A stretch of 64,000 bases of DNA, taken from the NCBI RefSeq assembly GCF_002890895.1, contig NZ_POUL01000001.1:62001-126000 (forward strand), read 5' to 3'. Positions within the stretch are counted from its first letter, which is position 1; each line of letters starts with the position of its first letter. The stretch comes from Stutzerimonas stutzeri (GTDB lineage Bacteria; Pseudomonadota; Gammaproteobacteria; Pseudomonadales; Pseudomonadaceae). Made by a program: the position numbers and the translations under genes. The notes under the pieces are model-generated. The model was not told the DNA's origin and did not search any database. It saw only the letters and a list, made by a program, of their open reading frames with translations. Shown piece by piece: positions 56,771 to 64,000 of the stretch.

Positions 56771-59533
56771 ATGCTGCCGCGTCTTTTTCTGGCCGTTCTT
56801 CTGTTCTGTCTGACCGCTCAGGTATCGGCGTTCGAGCCCGTGCCGGTGGACTCCCAGCATTTCCGCCAGGCGCTGGGTAGCTGGAGCTACTTTTTGCGAG
56901 ACCCGGCTGCCGAGCTTGGCGTGGCTGAAGTCTTCGCGCTGCCGGAAAAAACCTTCGTACCCGTGTCCGGGGTACATCCCAACAAGGGCAAGAACGATTC
57001 GGTCTGGTGGTTCCGTGTCGACCTGAAAAACCAGTTGCACGACCCCATCGGCGGCTTCGTCGAGATCAACTACCCCCTGCTCGACGACATTCAGCTCTAT
57101 CTCCGTCACCCGGACGGCCGCATCAGCCAGCAGCGCTCCGGCGACAACCATCCGTTCAACGAACGAGCGGTCAGGGTCAGCAACTTCTGGTTTCCTCTGG
57201 AACTGGAGCCCGGTACCTCGACCTTGCTGCTGCGTGTGGAAAGCACCAGCACTCTCTACGTGCCGCTGTACTTCAGCAGCTATGCAGCAAACGCCGAATC
57301 ATTCGAGGATTCGACGGGCTTGGCCGGAGCCTTCTACGGCGTGCTGTTCGCGATGTTCTGCTACAACTTCTTTCTGTTCCTCTCCCTGCGCGAGCCTGCG
57401 TATTTCTGGTACCTGATCTACAACCTCAACGTGGGCCTGTTTGCGCTCAGCTTCGATGGCATGCTGGTCAAGTGGCTGAACGATGCAGGCGGCGTGATCG
57501 CGCTGGGCATCTATGCGCTGATGCTCAGTCATTGCCTGGTGTCTATCCAGTTCAGCCGCCATTTCCTGCATACCCGAGAATACTTTCCACGCCTGGACTT
57601 CGCCCTGCGGGTGGCTCTGATCCTGTCGGTGGGCGCGCTGCTGTCCGGTTTCGTTCTGGAAACTCAGGTGTGGAGCGTACTGGCCAGTGTGATGGTCATC
57701 AGCTCGTCGATCGGGCTGCTGCTGACCGGTGCGTTCGTCTGGAGCCGCGGCGTGCGCTATGGCCTGTATTACACGCTTGCCTGGGGCGTGCTGTTGGCGA
57801 CCTTCGTCATCGTCACGGCCGGATCACTGGGCTTCAACCTGCTGGGGCTGTATGGCCCCTCGATCGTCAAAGTTGGCATTGCCTTCGAGCTGATCACCCT
57901 GTCGATCGGTCTCGCGGACCGCATCAACCTACTCAAAGAAGAAGGCTTCCGTTCACGCCAGGCAGCCGAGCGGGCAGAGAGCGAGAACCAGGCAAAGAGC
58001 CGCTTCCTGGCGAAAATGAGCCATGAAATTCGCACGCCGTTGAACGGTGTACTGGGCATGCTGCAATTGCTGCGTGAAACACCACTTGACCGTAACCAAC
58101 GGTTCTACCTGGACACTGTTTCCAGCTCCAGCCACTCGCTGATGACGGTCATCAACGACATCCTTGACTATGCGCGGATCGGTGCTGGCAAGCTGGTTCT
58201 GGAAGACATCGAGTTCGACCTCGAAGTGCTGGTCTCCGAAACCATCAGCCTGTTCACGGCTCAAGCGCTGCAGAAGCAGTTGAACCTGCATCTAAGCCTC
58301 GCCCCGGGTGTGCCGCGCCGCCTGCGCGGCGATCCGACTCGTCTCAAACAGGTTCTTATGAACCTGCTCAGCAATTCGCTGAAATTCACCGAACAGGGCT
58401 GTGTGGTACTGAAGGTCGTCTGCCAGGGCCCCGAAAGCAGTCGAAGCCTGGTCTTTTCGATCACCGACAGCGGGATCGGCATGCGCGCGGAGGTTCTGGC
58501 CCAACTGTTCGAATCTTTCGCTCAAGGCGATTCCAGTACTACCCGGCGCTATGGTGGCAGCGGTCTAGGGTTGGTCATCAGCAAGGAACTGGTAGAAATG
58601 ATGGGCGGCCAGATCGACGTGCAGAGCACGCCCGGCCAAGGCAGCCAGTTCAGCTTCGACATCCCGCTGCGCGAGGCGAGCGGCAACCTCGACCCACTGA
58701 CGGCGCTACTCGAGGGACGCACCGCTGTGATCGCGTCCAAGGACATCTGCGCCCTGGATGCAATGGGCAACTTGCTGCAGCGCTGGGGCATGCGAACCGT
58801 CCGCTGCGAGGAGCCACAACATCTACGCCGCTACCTCGACGATCAAGCCTCAGCTCCACTATTGGTAATCATGGCGCCGTGGCCAGGCAAACCCCAGGCT
58901 TGGCTCAACGTTGTAGCCGATCAGCTCGAACTGAATCAACGGGTGATGCTGCTCTACCCGCCGCAAAGCGAACCTTCCCCGGCATCGTCATCGCTGCGCC
59001 TGGCCAACTTGCCGTTGCCACTGCTGCTCGGCCCCTTACGCGAAGCGCTGCAGCGCCTCCATCAGACAATCCCTACGACCGATGGCGGTGTGGCGCACAC
59101 TGAACACCCGGGACGCTCCAAACCACTCATCCTCGCTGTTGAGGACAATCCCGTCAGCCAGATGGTGGTGTCCAGTCTGCTGCGCAAACGCGGCTATGAA
59201 GTCATGATGGCCGAAAACGGACGCAAAGCGGTCAGTGCCTACAGCGAGAACCCGGCCGCGGTGCGGCTGATCCTGATGGATTGCGAGATGCCGGAGATGG
59301 ACGGTTTTGAGGCCAGTCGACAGATCCGCCGACTCGAGGCGCAGTTGCGGTTGCAGCCAGTGCCGATCATTGCGCTGACCGCTCACGTACTCGATGAACA
59401 TCGCCGCGCTGGCAGCGAGGCCGGCATGGATGAATTCATTGGCAAACCACTGGACAGCGAGCAGCTGTATGCTTACCTGGATCGGTTCCTCAACGCGCCG
59501 ATCAACGAACCCGACCTGCACCCTCCCACCTGA
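56771..59533 (+). CDS. 7TMR-DISM hybrid sensor histidine kinase with two receiver-like domains
   Basis: The 920-residue protein has a signal peptide (1-20), a periplasmic DISMED2 beta-sandwich (about 35-170) and seven membrane helices (about 185-385). A HisKA domain follows with H418 in [11 protein letters not shown], then a HATPase domain (about 520-645; [20 protein letters not shown]), a receiver-like domain (about 655-775) that has alanine A702 ([10 protein letters not shown]) where the phosphoacceptor aspartate should be, and a complete receiver (about 785-910) with D837 in [11 protein letters not shown]. The frame is open to 56678 but the signal peptide starts at 56771. It follows the NAGGN genes and may control them. 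Confidence 0.9.
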   Translation: MLPRLFLAVLLFCLTAQVSAFEPVPVDSQHFRQALGSWSYFLRDPAAELGVAEVFALPEKTFVPVSGVHPNKGKNDSVWWFRVDLKNQLHDPIGGFVEINYPLLDDIQLYLRHPDGRISQQRSGDNHPFNERAVRVSNFWFPLELEPGTSTLLLRVESTSTLYVPLYFSSYAANAESFEDSTGLAGAFYGVLFAMFCYNFFLFLSLREPAYFWYLIYNLNVGLFALSFDGMLVKWLNDAGGVIALGIYALMLSHCLVSIQFSRHFLHTREYFPRLDFALRVALILSVGALLSGFVLETQVWSVLASVMVISSSIGLLLTGAFVWSRGVRYGLYYTLAWGVLLATFVIVTAGSLGFNLLGLYGPSIVKVGIAFELITLSIGLADRINLLKEEGFRSRQAAERAESENQAKSRFLAKMSHEIRTPLNGVLGMLQLLRETPLDRNQRFYLDTVSSSSHSLMTVINDILDYARIGAGKLVLEDIEFDLEVLVSETISLFTAQALQKQLNLHLSLAPGVPRRLRGDPTRLKQVLMNLLSNSLKFTEQGCVVLKVVCQGPESSRSLVFSITDSGIGMRAEVLAQLFESFAQGDSSTTRRYGGSGLGLVISKELVEMMGGQIDVQSTPGQGSQFSFDIPLREASGNLDPLTALLEGRTAVIASKDICALDAMGNLLQRWGMRTVRCEEPQHLRRYLDDQASAPLLVIMAPWPGKPQAWLNVVADQLELNQRVMLLYPPQSEPSPASSSLRLANLPLPLLLGPLREALQRLHQTIPTTDGGVAHTEHPGRSKPLILAVEDNPVSQMVVSSLLRKRGYEVMMAENGRKAVSAYSENPAAVRLILMDCEMPEMDGFEASRQIRRLEAQLRLQPVPIIALTAHVLDEHRRAGSEAGMDEFIGKPLDSEQLYAYLDRFLNAPINEPDLHPPT

Positions 59534-59543
59534 TTCGGCATCG

Positions 59544-59774
59544 ATGCTCATTCCTTACGACCAACTCGAACCTGACACCCTGACCCGCCTCATCGAAGAT
59601 TTCGTGACCCGCGAGGGCACCGACAATGGCGACGAGACGCCGCTGGAAATCCGCGTCGAGCGGGTACGCCAAGCGCTGAGCAAAGGCACCGCCGTGATCG
59701 CGTTCGACATTGAGCATCAGCAATGCCAGTTGGCGCTCAGACGCGACGTACCGAAAGAATGGCTCGAGGACTAG
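59544..59774 (+). CDS. YheU family protein (UPF0270)
   Basis: The 76-residue protein belongs to the YheU family: MLIPYDQLEPDTLTRLIEDFV at the start and CQLALRRDVPKEW at the end are characteristic. It is soluble and acidic. The ATG is only 11 bases past the hybrid-kinase stop with no clear ribosome site, so it is probably translated by coupling. It is convergent with the next, unrecognised gene. Function unknown. Confidence 0.85.
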   Translation: MLIPYDQLEPDTLTRLIEDFVTREGTDNGDETPLEIRVERVRQALSKGTAVIAFDIEHQQCQLALRRDVPKEWLED

Positions 59775-59777
59775 ACC

Positions 59778-60200
59778 TCAGCTGAGCACCCCACCGTCAC
59801 GTTCCCAGGCGCAGCGCATGCGCAGATCGCGCTGATGAGGGCTGTGCGAGCCGCTTTCGGTTTCCCAGCGGAAGGTATGAATACCATTGAGTTCGGTCTC
59901 CAGATGGACCACGGCGCTGGTCCAGTAGAGTTCGTTCAGCAGCTCCTCGAAATGACGCACCCAGAGCGCCCACTCATATTCGACCGCGCGGTAGCTGGCA
60001 CCGAAATGAATGACCTGCGTCTGATACACCCCTTCGTCCATACAGCAAGAGAACATCTCTCTTCCGAGAAAAGGCCAACCCTCGCCTTGCGGCAGGCTGT
60101 ACAGCGCACGCCGATTGACCGCGCGGCGCAACCGGCACTGCTCGATATCGGTTGAAGGCCAGTCACGGATGCTGCCGTAGACGATGGATTCCGGCTCCAC
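59778..60200 (-). CDS. Unrecognised 140-residue protein
   Basis: I do not recognise the family. The protein has many tryptophans (about seven) and paired cysteines (FSCCMDE, near 50-54) and is rich in charged residues (EYEWALWVRHFEELLNELYW; HLETELNGIHTFRWETESGSH). No signal peptide or membrane helix is seen, so it is probably soluble. It starts with GTG at 60200, with GGAG about 9 bases upstream. Its end lies 3 bases from the YheU stop in convergent orientation. The long frame, ribosome site and protein-like composition support a real gene. Possibly a nucleotide- or metal-binding stress protein, but that is a guess. Confidence 0.7.
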   Translation of the reverse strand: MEPESIVYGSIRDWPSTDIEQCRLRRAVNRRALYSLPQGEGWPFLGREMFSCCMDEGVYQTQVIHFGASYRAVEYEWALWVRHFEELLNELYWTSAVVHLETELNGIHTFRWETESGSHSPHQRDLRMRCAWERDGGVLS

Positions 60201-60331
60201 AGAAACACTCCAGGAGAAAGCCCGTCATGTTCGACTAAATCCGTTCAGCCTTCCAGCGTCCCTTGCAGACAAGGTCTGGGTACAAGCTGCAGAGGTGACG
60301 CAGACCACAACCTCAAGGCAGTCGAGTCGCT

Positions 60332-61504
60332 TCAGCGCGTGCTCGCTGCAGCCAGATCGCGCCGAGGCGCCAGCCGCAAGGCCAGCAGGGACATCGCCGC
60401 CGACATGGTCGCGAGTACGAGGAAGGGTTCACGATAGTCACCGGCGATATCTCGGCCCAATCCGGTCAGCACCGGGGTGAAACAGGCCAGACAATAACCG
60501 GTGCAGAGCATCATCGCCGTCAAGCGGCTGACCGCAAGCGGCGTACTGGCTTCGTACATCGGCAATACCAGCGACATGGAGAAGGTCCCGTTCAGGGCTA
60601 TACCCAGCAGCATGCACACCAGCAGCGGATTGACCTGCGGAAGCCAGGCAATGACCAGCAGACAGACCGTTGCCAGCACGCCGCAGCAGGCCATCAGCAA
60701 GTGCCGCCTGCCAAAGCGCTGCGCCAGCCAAGGCATGATGAACGCGCTGGGCAAACCGATCAGCATGAAGCCACTGAAGAAGGCATTGCTCTGCAGCAGA
60801 CTGAAGCCAACCTCGTGGTAACGCGCCACCAACCAGGTAGCCAGCGCGTAAAACAGACCGGCCTGCAAGGCGAAATAGATGCTTACCAACCAGGCGCGCG
60901 GTTCGCGCCACGGCAGACCGGTACGGCTCTCCACGGCCGGTTCCGGCTGGTTCGGTAGGCGCCACCAGATCAGCAATGCCAGCACCGCCGGGATTGCCCA
61001 CAGCGCCAGGCCCCAGGTCCAACGCTGGCCCAACCATTCGGCTGCTGGTGCAGTCAGCACTACGCCGATGGTGCCGCCAACCGCCATGCTCAACGAATAG
61101 TAGGCCGCGGTCTTGCCCATCTGCTCGAGAAAATAACGCTTGATAAAGCCCGACAGCAGCGGCCCGGCAACCGCGATTCCGGCACCGACCATAGCCGCCG
61201 TGCTGATCAACACTGGAGCATTCTTGCCGAACAGACGCAGTAACAGCGCCAAACCGATCAAACCAAGGCACAGGCTGATGGTGCGCTCCAGGCCGAAACG
61301 CACGGCCAGACGGGGTGCCAACGGCGCCAGCAACCCCATCAGCAGTACTGGCAAGGCGGTGGTGAGGCTGATGACGCTGCGGCTGAGACTGAGCTCCTCG
61401 GCGATGCGTTCGATCAATGGTGCAAACGAAGTGATGCCTGGCCGAAGGTTGATGGCGGCCAGCACAAGGGCCAGCATGAGCAGCCAGCGAGACGGGTTTT
61501 TCAC
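60332..61504 (-). CDS. MFS transporter, CynX/NimT family
   Basis: The 390-residue protein has twelve predicted helices and the family start (MLALVLAAINLRPGITSFAPL), which marks the CynX/NimT branch (cyanate and nitroimidazole carriers in E. coli). Its substrate here is unknown. The start codon is GTG at 61504 with a weak GGA upstream. The neighbouring SDR gene, about 80 bases upstream on the same strand, may be in the same operon, but no cyanase gene accompanies it. Confidence 0.88.
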   Translation of the reverse strand: MKNPSRWLLMLALVLAAINLRPGITSFAPLIERIAEELSLSRSVISLTTALPVLLMGLLAPLAPRLAVRFGLERTISLCLGLIGLALLLRLFGKNAPVLISTAAMVGAGIAVAGPLLSGFIKRYFLEQMGKTAAYYSLSMAVGGTIGVVLTAPAAEWLGQRWTWGLALWAIPAVLALLIWWRLPNQPEPAVESRTGLPWREPRAWLVSIYFALQAGLFYALATWLVARYHEVGFSLLQSNAFFSGFMLIGLPSAFIMPWLAQRFGRRHLLMACCGVLATVCLLVIAWLPQVNPLLVCMLLGIALNGTFSMSLVLPMYEASTPLAVSRLTAMMLCTGYCLACFTPVLTGLGRDIAGDYREPFLVLATMSAAMSLLALRLAPRRDLAAASTR

Positions 61505-61585
61505 AGTGAATCCAGAGGCAGACTGGGAAGGATCGGCAACCCTACTCCCGCCCCAGGATCAGGGCAAGCAAAACGGACCAGCCGG

Positions 61586-62392
61586 TCAGGTTTTGCTCTT
61601 GCTGCGCTTCTTTTCTGCCAACAGCGCCATCTCGTCGTAGATCGCCTGCGGGTTCTGTTGCTTGATCTTCCAGGCCATGCGCCCTTCATCGTGGGGCAGG
61701 ATCATGAACACGCCCTCAGCCACCTGGCGATAGATGTAGTCGGCAATGTCGGCAGCAGAGATAGGCGACGCTTCGAGCAGCTTGCTGATCTGCGCTTTCA
61801 TATTGGGGGTCGGACCGCGGTAGGAGTCCATCAGGTTGGTCTGGAAGAATGACGGGCAGACCACATGAACTCCGACTTCCTGCTGCTTCAGCTCCACCAG
61901 CAGGCTCTCGGACAACGCCACCACACCGGCCTTGGCCACGTTGTAATTGCTCATGCCCGGCGCCTGCATCAGAGCCGCCATGGACGCGATGTTGATGATC
62001 TTGCCTTGGCTCTTCTGCACCAATGGCAGGAAGGCCTTGCAGCCCTTGACCACACCCATGAGATTGATCGCGATCTGCCAGTCCCAGTCCTCCAGTGACA
62101 GCTCGTCGAAGAAACCACCCGAGGCAACACCCGCGTTGTTGACCACCACATCGATACCGCCAAGCTTGCTTTCGCATGCCTGCGCCAGGGCTGTCAGCTG
62201 GCTGTAGTCGCGCACGTCACAGCGTTGAGTAAAACCGTCGCCGCCTGCATCACGGACCATTTTCAGGGTTTCGGCCAGGCCGGCCTCGTTGACATCCGAC
62301 AATGCCAGCTGCCAACCCTCGCGCGCCCAGCGCAACGCTATCTCGCGACCCAGGCCGGATCCGGCCCCCGTGACCATCATGCGATTTTGCAT
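61586..62392 (-). CDS. Short-chain dehydrogenase/reductase
   Basis: The 268-residue classical SDR has the cofactor motif GAGSGLG (7-13), NNAG (about 87-90) and the catalytic tetrad region SMAAL then SNYNVAKAG with YxxxK (about 147-155). NADP preference is suggested by R16-type basic residues but is uncertain. The C-terminal tail is lysine-rich (EKKRSKSKT). The substrate is unknown. It lies upstream of the MFS gene on the same strand. Confidence 0.9.
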   Translation of the reverse strand: MQNRMMVTGAGSGLGREIALRWAREGWQLALSDVNEAGLAETLKMVRDAGGDGFTQRCDVRDYSQLTALAQACESKLGGIDVVVNNAGVASGGFFDELSLEDWDWQIAINLMGVVKGCKAFLPLVQKSQGKIINIASMAALMQAPGMSNYNVAKAGVVALSESLLVELKQQEVGVHVVCPSFFQTNLMDSYRGPTPNMKAQISKLLEASPISAADIADYIYRQVAEGVFMILPHDEGRMAWKIKQQNPQAIYDEMALLAEKKRSKSKT

Positions 62393-62526
62393 CGGTTGTA
62401 ACCTTTTGTTCGTTGGGTTGCCACGAGTCTAGCGAAAGCTGCAGCAGGCTCCGGCCTCTATCGAAATGCTGAATGACTGGCATGCTCCGCTCCCGATCGG
62501 CCCCGCAGAGATGGCTGGTCCCAGAA

Positions 62527-62556
62527 CAAAAAAGGCAGCCCGAAGGCTGCCTTTTC
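62527..62556 (-). terminator. Rho-independent terminator of actP
   Basis: Read on the minus strand, GGCAGCC-TTCG-GGCTGCC forms a 7-bp stem with a stable tetraloop and runs into seven T bases (62533 down to 62527). It lies 18 bases beyond the actP stop. Confidence 0.9.
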
Positions 62557-62573
62557 GATCACAAAACCCAGGA

Positions 62574-64000
62574 TCAGTGGGCGACCGCACCAGTCGAACC
62601 CAGACCGGTCTGCGAGCGGATGAACTGCGGGAAGAAGCGCGCGCGCTCTTCGGCAGCCGTCTTGGACTTGTCGGTGACCGAGAAGAACCACAGGCCGGCA
62701 AAGGACGCGATCATGGCGAACAGGGCCGGATACTTGTACGGGAATATGGCCTGTTCGAAATGCAGCACGTCGACCCAGACCGTCGGGCTCAGGATGGTCA
62801 GCAGCAACGCCGTACCCAGGCCCATCGCACCACCGATCAGAGCACCGCGAGTGGTCAGGTCCTTCCAGTACATCGAAAGGAACAGGATTGGGAAGTTACA
62901 GCTGGCGGCAACCGAGAACGCCAGTCCCACCATGAAGGCGATGTTCTGATTCTCGAAAGCGACGCCAAGCAGGATGGCCAGTACGCCCAATGCCAGCGTG
63001 GTGCGCTTGGTCACCTTCATCTCGTCCTCTTCCTTGGCTTTGCCCTTCATGATCACGCAGGCATAGAGGTCATGAGCGACCGCGGAAGCACCGGCCAGCG
63101 CCAGGCCCGAGACCACCGCAAGGATGGTGGCGAAGGCCACCGCAGAGATGAAGCCCAGGAACAGGTTGCCGCCGACCGCCGATGCCAGGTGAATGGCGAC
63201 CATATTGGTGCCGCCAACGATGGCGCCCGTGGCATCTTTGAAGCTTGGGTTGGTGCTGACCAGCAGGATCGCGCCGAAACCGATGATGAAGGTCAGGATA
63301 TAGAAATAGCCAATGAAGCCTGTCGCGTAGAACACGCTCTTACGCGCTTCCTTGGCATCGGCGACGGTGAAGAAGCGCATCAGGATATGCGGCAGGCCGG
63401 CAGTACCAAACATCAATGCGAGGCCCAGCGAGATAGCCGAGATCGGGTCGGAAACCAGGCCGCCCGGGCTCATGATCGCCTGATGACTCGGGTGCAGCGC
63501 TACAGCCTCGGAAAACAGACGGCTGAAATCGAAGCCGACGTTATACATGACCATGACGGCCATGAAGGTTGCGCCGGACAGCAGGAGCACAGCCTTGATG
63601 ATCTGCACCCAGGTGGTTGCCAGCATGCCGCCAAACATCACGTACATGACCATCAGCACACCGACCATGACCACTGCAACCAGATAGTCGAGGCCGAACA
63701 GCAGTTGAATCAGCTTGCCCGCACCGACCATTTGCGCGATCAGATAGAAGGCCACCACGATCAGCGAACCGCAGGCAGAAAGGATACGGATCTGTGTCTG
63801 TCCCAGGCGGTAGGAGGCTACGTCGGAGAAGGTGAATTTGCCCAGGTTGCGCAAGCGCTCTGCCATCAGGAACAGAATGATCGGCCAGCCCACCAAAAAG
63901 CCGATCGAATAGATCAGGCCGTCGTAGCCGCTGGTGAAAACCAGCGCGGAAATACCGAGAAATGACGCCGCCGACATGAAGTCGCCAGCAATTGCCAATC
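62574..64000 (-). CDS. actP: Cation/acetate symporter ActP, 5' end cut by window
   Basis: The frame is open to the window end, giving 475 residues of a sodium:solute symporter. It aligns with E. coli ActP (about 549 residues) from roughly residue 70 on: [20 protein letters not shown], then [29 protein letters not shown] and the C-terminal HisTrp-like QFIRSQTG. About twelve membrane helices remain. It takes up acetate, propionate and related acids with a cation. A TTG near base 63998 is an internal codon, matching leucine in the family, so the true start is beyond the window. A partner DUF485 gene usually precedes it. Confidence 0.93.
   Translation of the reverse strand, partial: LAIAGDFMSAASFLGISALVFTSGYDGLIYSIGFLVGWPIILFLMAERLRNLGKFTFSDVASYRLGQTQIRILSACGSLIVVAFYLIAQMVGAGKLIQLLFGLDYLVAVVMVGVLMVMYVMFGGMLATTWVQIIKAVLLLSGATFMAVMVMYNVGFDFSRLFSEAVALHPSHQAIMSPGGLVSDPISAISLGLALMFGTAGLPHILMRFFTVADAKEARKSVFYATGFIGYFYILTFIIGFGAILLVSTNPSFKDATGAIVGGTNMVAIHLASAVGGNLFLGFISAVAFATILAVVSGLALAGASAVAHDLYACVIMKGKAKEEDEMKVTKRTTLALGVLAILLGVAFENQNIAFMVGLAFSVAASCNFPILFLSMYWKDLTTRGALIGGAMGLGTALLLTILSPTVWVDVLHFEQAIFPYKYPALFAMIASFAGLWFFSVTDKSKTAAEERARFFPQFIRSQTGLGSTGAVAH

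Noticed and set aside
62466-63965. Long plus-strand open frame (499 codons) opposite actP
   Set aside because: It mirrors actP codon structure and has a low-complexity, Q/H/D-rich product; actP is clearly the real gene.

Overview
The window looks like chromosome of a gamma-proteobacterium of the Pseudomonas lineage, most likely the P. stutzeri (Stutzerimonas) group. The basis is high GC in most genes, many products typical of pseudomonads (a PA2817-family protein, HBM-type chemoreceptor, CheV, the N-acetylglutaminylglutamine amide osmolyte genes, polyphosphate:AMP phosphotransferase, ActP), and gene order that, as I remember it, matches several separate blocks of P. aeruginosa PAO1 (around PA3019-PA3023, PA2795-PA2817, PA0854-PA0860 and PA3454-PA3463). 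The species call is inference; no rRNA or tRNA gene is present to test it.

Layout. 1-7.6 kb: the edge of a cysteine-rich unknown, then uup, slt, a MOSC protein, cheV and a YegS-type lipid kinase. 7.6-20.7 kb: a polysaccharide cluster with a phosphoglycosyl transferase that starts the repeat unit (WcaJ-like), Wzb phosphatase, Wzc kinase/co-polymerase, a secreted GH5 glycanase, a Wzy-like polymerase, a GT2 and a GT26 (WecG) glycosyltransferase, two GDP-deoxyhexose enzymes (Gmd, Rmd-like) and the Wza outer-membrane channel. The middle of this cluster is visibly poorer in GC than its surroundings, and no flippase gene is seen. 20.7-29.3 kb: dusA and tal, a partner-switch pair (STAS protein plus RssB-type response regulator/phosphatase), a PilZ protein, mlaA, a DUF4404 protein, queF and a two-gene ABC-2 exporter. 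29.5-36.5 kb: a FadE-type acyl-CoA dehydrogenase, the PA2817-family protein, a 765-base gene-free stretch, an MFS transporter, arfB and a YdjM-family membrane protein. 36.5-44.6 kb: chemoreceptor, ABC exporter overlapping a DsbA-like oxidoreductase, trhO, bolA, a DUF2059 protein and fumC. 44.7-62.4 kb: thiolase, pap, mnmC, a DUF1127 protein facing a LysR regulator, a MarR regulator, the NAGGN osmolyte operon with a downstream 7TMR-DISM hybrid kinase, a YheU protein, an unrecognised 140-residue protein, a CynX-type MFS carrier and an SDR. 62.5-64 kb: the 3' part of actP, cut by the window end.

How the genes work together. The polysaccharide genes form a largely complete Wzy-dependent export machine: WcaJ loads the first sugar, the two transferases extend it, Wzy polymerises it, Wzc/Wzb control chain length by a phosphorylation cycle, Wza exports it, and the GH5 enzyme probably trims or releases product. 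The NAGGN genes make the dipeptide osmolyte N-acetylglutaminylglutamine amide (ligation, then amidation), with a peptidase that may recycle it and a sensor kinase that may report on the envelope or osmotic state. The RssB/STAS/PilZ group links stress sigma-factor control with c-di-GMP reading.

No CRISPR array, insertion sequence, prophage, tRNA or rRNA gene was found. I do not see a clearly unprecedented system. The most distinctive parts are the compact polysaccharide locus with its GH5 enzyme and missing flippase, the degenerate receiver in the NAGGN-linked kinase, and several strong intergenic inverted repeats.
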